Positions 60,400 to 64,000 of a stretch of DNA of 64,000 nt are shown here, piece by piece (position 1 is the stretch's first letter; every line of letters starts with the position of its first letter). Under the pieces are notes generated by a model that did no database searches, was not told where the DNA came from, and saw nothing but the letters and a program-made list of their open reading frames with translations. Origin of the DNA: Lachnospiraceae bacterium (GTDB lineage Bacteria; Bacillota; Clostridia; Lachnospirales; Lachnospiraceae); NCBI GenBank assembly GCA_015056925.1, contig SVFJ01000005.1:1-64000 (forward strand), read 5' to 3'. The translations under genes were made by a program, and so were the position numbers.

Positions 60400-61398
60400 A
60401 TGGCAATTTCTATTTCTATTAGTCCTGATGGGACTGTTTCTTTTGATGTCAATCTTTTACCACCCAAAACCGTTCGAGAACAGAAAGGTGCAAGCCTCAT
60501 AGAGTTCCCTGATTCTTACTGCCTCATTGATATTGAGACCACTGGACTCTCTCCTGCTTACGACAGCATTATCGAGGTTGCAGCTTTAAAAATCGAAAAC
60601 GATACTATTATTTCTTCTTTTTCTTCTTTAGTGAAACCTTTTGAGTCAAGCAGTAACAACTATGTAGACGAATACATTACTGAATTAACAGGCATCACTA
60701 ATGAGATGCTCGCTACTGCTCCAGACACCAAGACTGTGCTTTCTGATTTCATCAAGTTCGTTGGAAGTGATATTCTTATTGGTCATAATGTTCACTTCGA
60801 TATTAACTTTTTGTACGATAACTGCTTGGATACTTGCTCTCACTATCTCTCAAATGACTTTGTAGATACTATGAGATTATTCAGACGTGCACATAGAGAA
60901 CTAGAGCACCATAGACTGTGTGACTTTACCGAATACTACAAAATTAAACAAGATACAGCACACAGAGCTTGGGCTGACTGTGAAAGTACATTCAAAGCAT
61001 TCCTTGCATTGAAGAATGATATCGAAGAAAAACATATTTCATTGGAGAACTTCAAGAAGAAATATCATGCTTCTGTCTCAGCAAAAGACATCAATGCAAC
61101 TCAGTTACTTTCTGAGGAAACACCTTTTTATGGAAAGGTATGTGTATTCACTGGAACACTAGAAAAGATGCTCCGTAAAGATGCAATGCAACTAATTGCT
61201 AACTTAGGTGGTATCAATGCTGATGGTGTAACCGCCAAGACTAATTTCTTGATACTGGGCAACAATGACTACTGTACTCAAATCAAAGATGGCAAAAGCA
61301 ACAAACAGAAGAAAGCAGAATCTCTCATCCTGAAAGGAAAGGATATTCAAATCATTCCAGAAAATGTATTTTATGATATGGTCAATGATTTTCTGTAA
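60400..61398 (+). CDS. DEDD (DnaQ-like) exonuclease fused to BRCT domain
   Basis: LIDIETTGLSPAYDSIIEVAAL, LIGHNVHFDINFL; C-terminal VCVFTGTLEKMLRKDAMQLIANLGG. Confidence 0.88.
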   Translation: MAISISISPDGTVSFDVNLLPPKTVREQKGASLIEFPDSYCLIDIETTGLSPAYDSIIEVAALKIENDTIISSFSSLVKPFESSSNNYVDEYITELTGITNEMLATAPDTKTVLSDFIKFVGSDILIGHNVHFDINFLYDNCLDTCSHYLSNDFVDTMRLFRRAHRELEHHRLCDFTEYYKIKQDTAHRAWADCESTFKAFLALKNDIEEKHISLENFKKKYHASVSAKDINATQLLSEETPFYGKVCVFTGTLEKMLRKDAMQLIANLGGINADGVTAKTNFLILGNNDYCTQIKDGKSNKQKKAESLILKGKDIQIIPENVFYDMVNDFL

Positions 61399-61432
61399 TA
61401 TATAAAAAGGACTTCTTGCGAAGTCCTTTTTA

Positions 61433-61633
61433 TTATTTGAGTTCCAACATCTCATCAGCAGATACTTTCAGTTCCCGGCAAATTTGCGCAAACGCTTCCA
61501 AGGATGGAGTACGCTCTCCGTTCTCCCACCTGCTAATATCCTTCTGATATACCTGCAAACGTTCCGCCAGTTCCTTTTGAGATATACCTGCTTCTTTTCT
61601 TGCCAGCTTTATCTTTTCTCCAATCTCCATCAT
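61433..61633 (-). CDS. Small XRE-type HTH regulator
   Basis: IKLARKEAGISQKELAERLQVYQKDISRWENGERTPSLEAF. Confidence 0.88.
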   Translation of the reverse strand: MMEIGEKIKLARKEAGISQKELAERLQVYQKDISRWENGERTPSLEAFAQICRELKVSADEMLELK

Positions 61634-61725
61634 CTACCACTCTTTTCTTTGTGTCTTATAACTGCTGCCACTACGAGCTTCACAGCTCCTGCTACGATAA
61701 GAAAAATTCCTAATTTCATCAACAT
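61630..61725 (-). CDS. 31-aa membrane peptide, ATGA-overlapped with HTH gene
   Basis: MLMKLGIFLIVAGAVKLVVAAVIRHKEKSGR. Confidence 0.5.
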   Translation of the reverse strand: MLMKLGIFLIVAGAVKLVVAAVIRHKEKSGR

Positions 61726-61807
61726 ATCTTTACTTGGCTTTTTGGGTATGATATATTTTAAGTAAGCGGTGGGTTTTCGCCCACCTAGTGCTTACCGTAG
61801 GAAGCTG

Positions 61808-61939
61808 TTAGTCAAACAGCTTCTCTACTAAGATAAGTGCTACACCTATGATTAAGTCTATCAGTGCGGTGATTGTGAGTTCTCTCCACTGTATAGGCTT
61901 TTTCTTTTTGGCTTTCTTGCACTTCTTATGCTTACCCAT
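61808..61939 (-). CDS. 43-aa basic/membrane peptide
   Basis: MGKHKKCKKAKKKKPIQWRELTITALIDLIIGVALILVEKLFD. Confidence 0.55.
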   Translation of the reverse strand: MGKHKKCKKAKKKKPIQWRELTITALIDLIIGVALILVEKLFD

Positions 61940-62042
61940 GTTAGCCTGCCTCCTTTCTCGTTTTCTATAATTATATTATATACCCTTTTGGGTATACTGT
62001 CAACTGTTTTTAGAAAGAAATCGTGAAAAATATACAGTAATA

Positions 62043-62138
62043 TTAACGTGCGTATACTCTGTATGTTGCCTTGTATACCTGCTTAAGCTCCTCATCTCTG
62101 AGTTGGTCAAGCATCTCAATAATTGCCTGCTTATACAT
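62043..62138 (-). CDS. 31-aa microprotein, paralogue of 63352-63450
   Basis: MYKQAIIEMLDQLRDEELKQVYKATYRVYAR; SD AAGGAGG. Confidence 0.55.
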   Translation of the reverse strand: MYKQAIIEMLDQLRDEELKQVYKATYRVYAR

Positions 62139-62300
62139 ACTTATCACCTCCTTCCGATATCCTTATAAAGCAATTAACATTATCAAGTCAACACATTTCT
62201 CCAAACTTACGAATTATTTACAATTTATGTTCAGCATAAGAAAAAGGACTCGTTGCGAAGTCCTTTTTCTTTTCGTGCGATATCTTTAATTTTTAATTAG

Positions 62301-62645
62301 TTACATTGACAATTTATACACCGCCAACTGGTTAAGGCTCACACCTTCCCTCTCTGCTTCAATTGCCAGTCTCTGATGTAATGACTTTGGCAATCTCACA
62401 ACAAACTTTCCACTATAATCATCAGCAGTATTAGGCATTGGAATTGGTAAATTATTCTCTAACTTTACTTCTATATATCCTTCCAATGCTTCATTTAAAC
62501 ACTCATACAACTCTTCTAACGTATCTCCTGTACTTTGGCAACCATCAAGCTCTAAAATTCTTCCATAGAAATAATGTCCTGATTCATCATTCATTTCCTG
62601 TATTATTCTAGTATATGGTAACTCTAAGTAATCTTGCACTTCCAT
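62301..62645 (-). CDS. hicB: HicB-like antitoxin
   Basis: GRILELDGCQSTGDTLEELYECLNEALEGYI...KFVVRLPKSLHQRLAIEAEREGVSLNQL; start approximate. Confidence 0.85.
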   Translation of the reverse strand: MEVQDYLELPYTRIIQEMNDESGHYFYGRILELDGCQSTGDTLEELYECLNEALEGYIEVKLENNLPIPMPNTADDYSGKFVVRLPKSLHQRLAIEAEREGVSLNQLAVYKLSM

Positions 62646-62924
62646 GCGTTTCATCATCCAACCTCCATATCTATACTGACTGACATTGCTGTCTCTCTAC
62701 ACTCAACCTTCGTACATAATTCAAAACTAATTTTTTTAAATTCTTTCCTCTGTAAATTCAACTAATTCCTGTTGATTTTCAAAACTCTTTCCTTTACAAT
62801 TCAAGCTGTTTTCTCTTGAATTACAATTCTTCTTTATAAAATATAAAGAAGTCTTCACCTCCTCACACTAAATATAGTGTGGTTAAAATGCTGCATGATT
62901 TATAGTTATTCAGAATAGGAGTTT

Positions 62925-63227
62925 TTATTCTCCTATTCTGCGTAAGATATCTTTTACATATGCCTTTTTCAACGGATTCTCTTGCTTGATTGTTATTACA
63001 TCTCCAGTCGTTTTATTTAAGTACTGTCTGTGACTTCCTTTTTGTCTTACAGGCTCATATCCGTAGGCAATTAATACTTTTTCGGCTTCCTCTGGCCTGA
63101 TACCATGTGGTTGCCTTTTCATCTTATCGATGTTTTTTTCAACGTCCGCCAAGTTCTCACCTCCCTTGTACATAGTATCATATATAATACTATTTGTCAA
63201 CACTTTTGATACTATATTCAGTATCAC
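62925..63227 (-). CDS. hicA: HicA-like toxin
   Basis: EEAEKVLIAYGYEPVRQKGSHRQYLN; true start likely internal. Confidence 0.8.
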   Translation of the reverse strand: MILNIVSKVLTNSIIYDTMYKGGENLADVEKNIDKMKRQPHGIRPEEAEKVLIAYGYEPVRQKGSHRQYLNKTTGDVITIKQENPLKKAYVKDILRRIGE

Positions 63228-63351
63228 TTTAAGATTCTTTCTATCAAAAAAGTGAAGAGATTAATACCTCTTCACTTAATATTGCGTGTTTAAGCTCTAG
63301 CATTTAAAAACCTAAATTTTTAAATGCCGTTTGCCAACTGGCAAAGACTTC

Positions 63352-63450
63352 CTACTGCTTGTGCAAAATGCGATATACGAATCTGTAAATACGTTTCAAT
63401 TCTTTTTCGCTTGCATTGCCAAGCATTTCAATGATAGCCTGCTTAAACAT
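63352..63450 (-). CDS. 32-aa microprotein, paralogue of 62043-62138
   Basis: MFKQAIIEMLGNASEKELKRIYRFVYRILHKQ. Confidence 0.55.
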   Translation of the reverse strand: MFKQAIIEMLGNASEKELKRIYRFVYRILHKQ

Positions 63451-63545
63451 CCTATTACTTCCTCTCTTTGTTGATGATGTTAATATAACATAGAAAAGGT
63501 ATAAAATCTACACTCATGCTTTCATATCTTATAAAATTTATTCAT

Positions 63546-63725
63546 AACGAAAAAAGCTCAGAAGATAGAATTTCTATCTCTGAGCTTTCTCCGTTCATTT
63601 TCGTCATTTGGATTCATAGTCACACTAATCCTCCAACTATCTCCTTATTGCGTACAAGAACTTGAAGTCACACTTCGCATATCCTTGTATATCAGCAAGT
63701 CTTAGTCACACTATCCCTACTGATA
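63546..63725 (-). ncRNA. Multi-hairpin small RNA with three AGTGTGACT motifs
   Basis: Promoter TTGACA-N18-TATAAT (plus-strand 63731-63760), hairpins, terminator 63546-63586. Confidence 0.7.
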
Positions 63726-63838
63726 TACAAATTATATACTTTTATTTGCTATTATGTCAAGTTTTTGCTTATATAAAAATTAAACAAATTAAAATAGATT
63801 AATACAATTTGAAATAAATTAACACGCTTCTATACGGC

Positions 63839-64000
63839 CTAAACAATTCTAAATAATCCCACAATATCTTTACAGTTCCCTTCTATCGAAAAACATTTAT
63901 TCATAAAATTATTAGATACATTATAAAAATTTTTAGAACCATTTACATTTCTCATGAATGAATCAGGAGCAAAATCTGCTATCTGAAGCCCTATGCAATT
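63839..64000 (-). CDS. C-terminal fragment of DUF3800-like protein (runs off window)
   Basis: ...NCIGLQIADFAPDSFMRNVNGSKNFYNVSNNFMNKC. Confidence 0.6.
   Translation of the reverse strand, partial: NCIGLQIADFAPDSFMRNVNGSKNFYNVSNNFMNKCFSIEGNCKDIVGLFRIV

Larger units (their letters stand above)
28065..64000. mobile_element. Siphovirus-type prophage / phage-plasmid-like element, one end at about 28.06-28.08 kb, other end outside window
   Basis: Contiguous lysis, tail, head, packaging, replication, partition and lysogeny genes. Confidence 0.92.

Noticed and set aside
63618-63712. CRISPR-like array from three AGTCACACT copies
   Set aside because: 9-bp repeats, irregular spacing, each within its own hairpin; no Cas genes.

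Overview
The window is low-GC Firmicutes DNA, probably pectin-using Lachnospiraceae (inferred from gene content). It has two parts. (1) About 0-27.5 kb is ordinary chromosome: glycogen/maltodextrin enzymes, a UvrD-like helicase, gltX, an [FeFe]-hydrogenase-like protein, a LytTR/DUF3021 pair, a pectin-degradation locus (epimerase, esterase, pectinesterase, GH105, GH28, AraC), a MATE transporter and a chemotaxis receptor. (2) From about 28.1 kb to beyond the window end is a siphovirus-type prophage with phage-plasmid traits: endolysin, holin, tail, HK97-type head, terminase, ParA/ParB, an HUH-type Rep, an Xre repressor and HicA/HicB. The prophage end lies inside the spore-coat gene cotJC, which has lost its N-terminal codons. 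The most unusual feature is at about 30.58-31.15 kb: an independently promoted, terminated RNA between the lysis and tail genes. It contains at least three collinear segments closely resembling separate conserved parts of 16S rRNA (about E. coli positions 36-145, 425-440 and 1080-1100), i.e. a shrunken mosaic 16S mimic closed by a 15-bp end-to-end stem. Other notable signals are four dispersed copies of the palindrome GTGTCCGAATCGGACAC inside unrelated coding regions (candidate parS), two related leaders that sequester the Shine-Dalgarno with compensatory stem changes, a strongly promoted multi-hairpin sRNA presenting AGTGTGACT three times, a putative counter-transcript RNA and a long inverted repeat upstream of rep, and a textbook -1 frameshift in the tail assembly chaperone. 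All product calls come from reading the translations and recalled family motifs; no database search was run.
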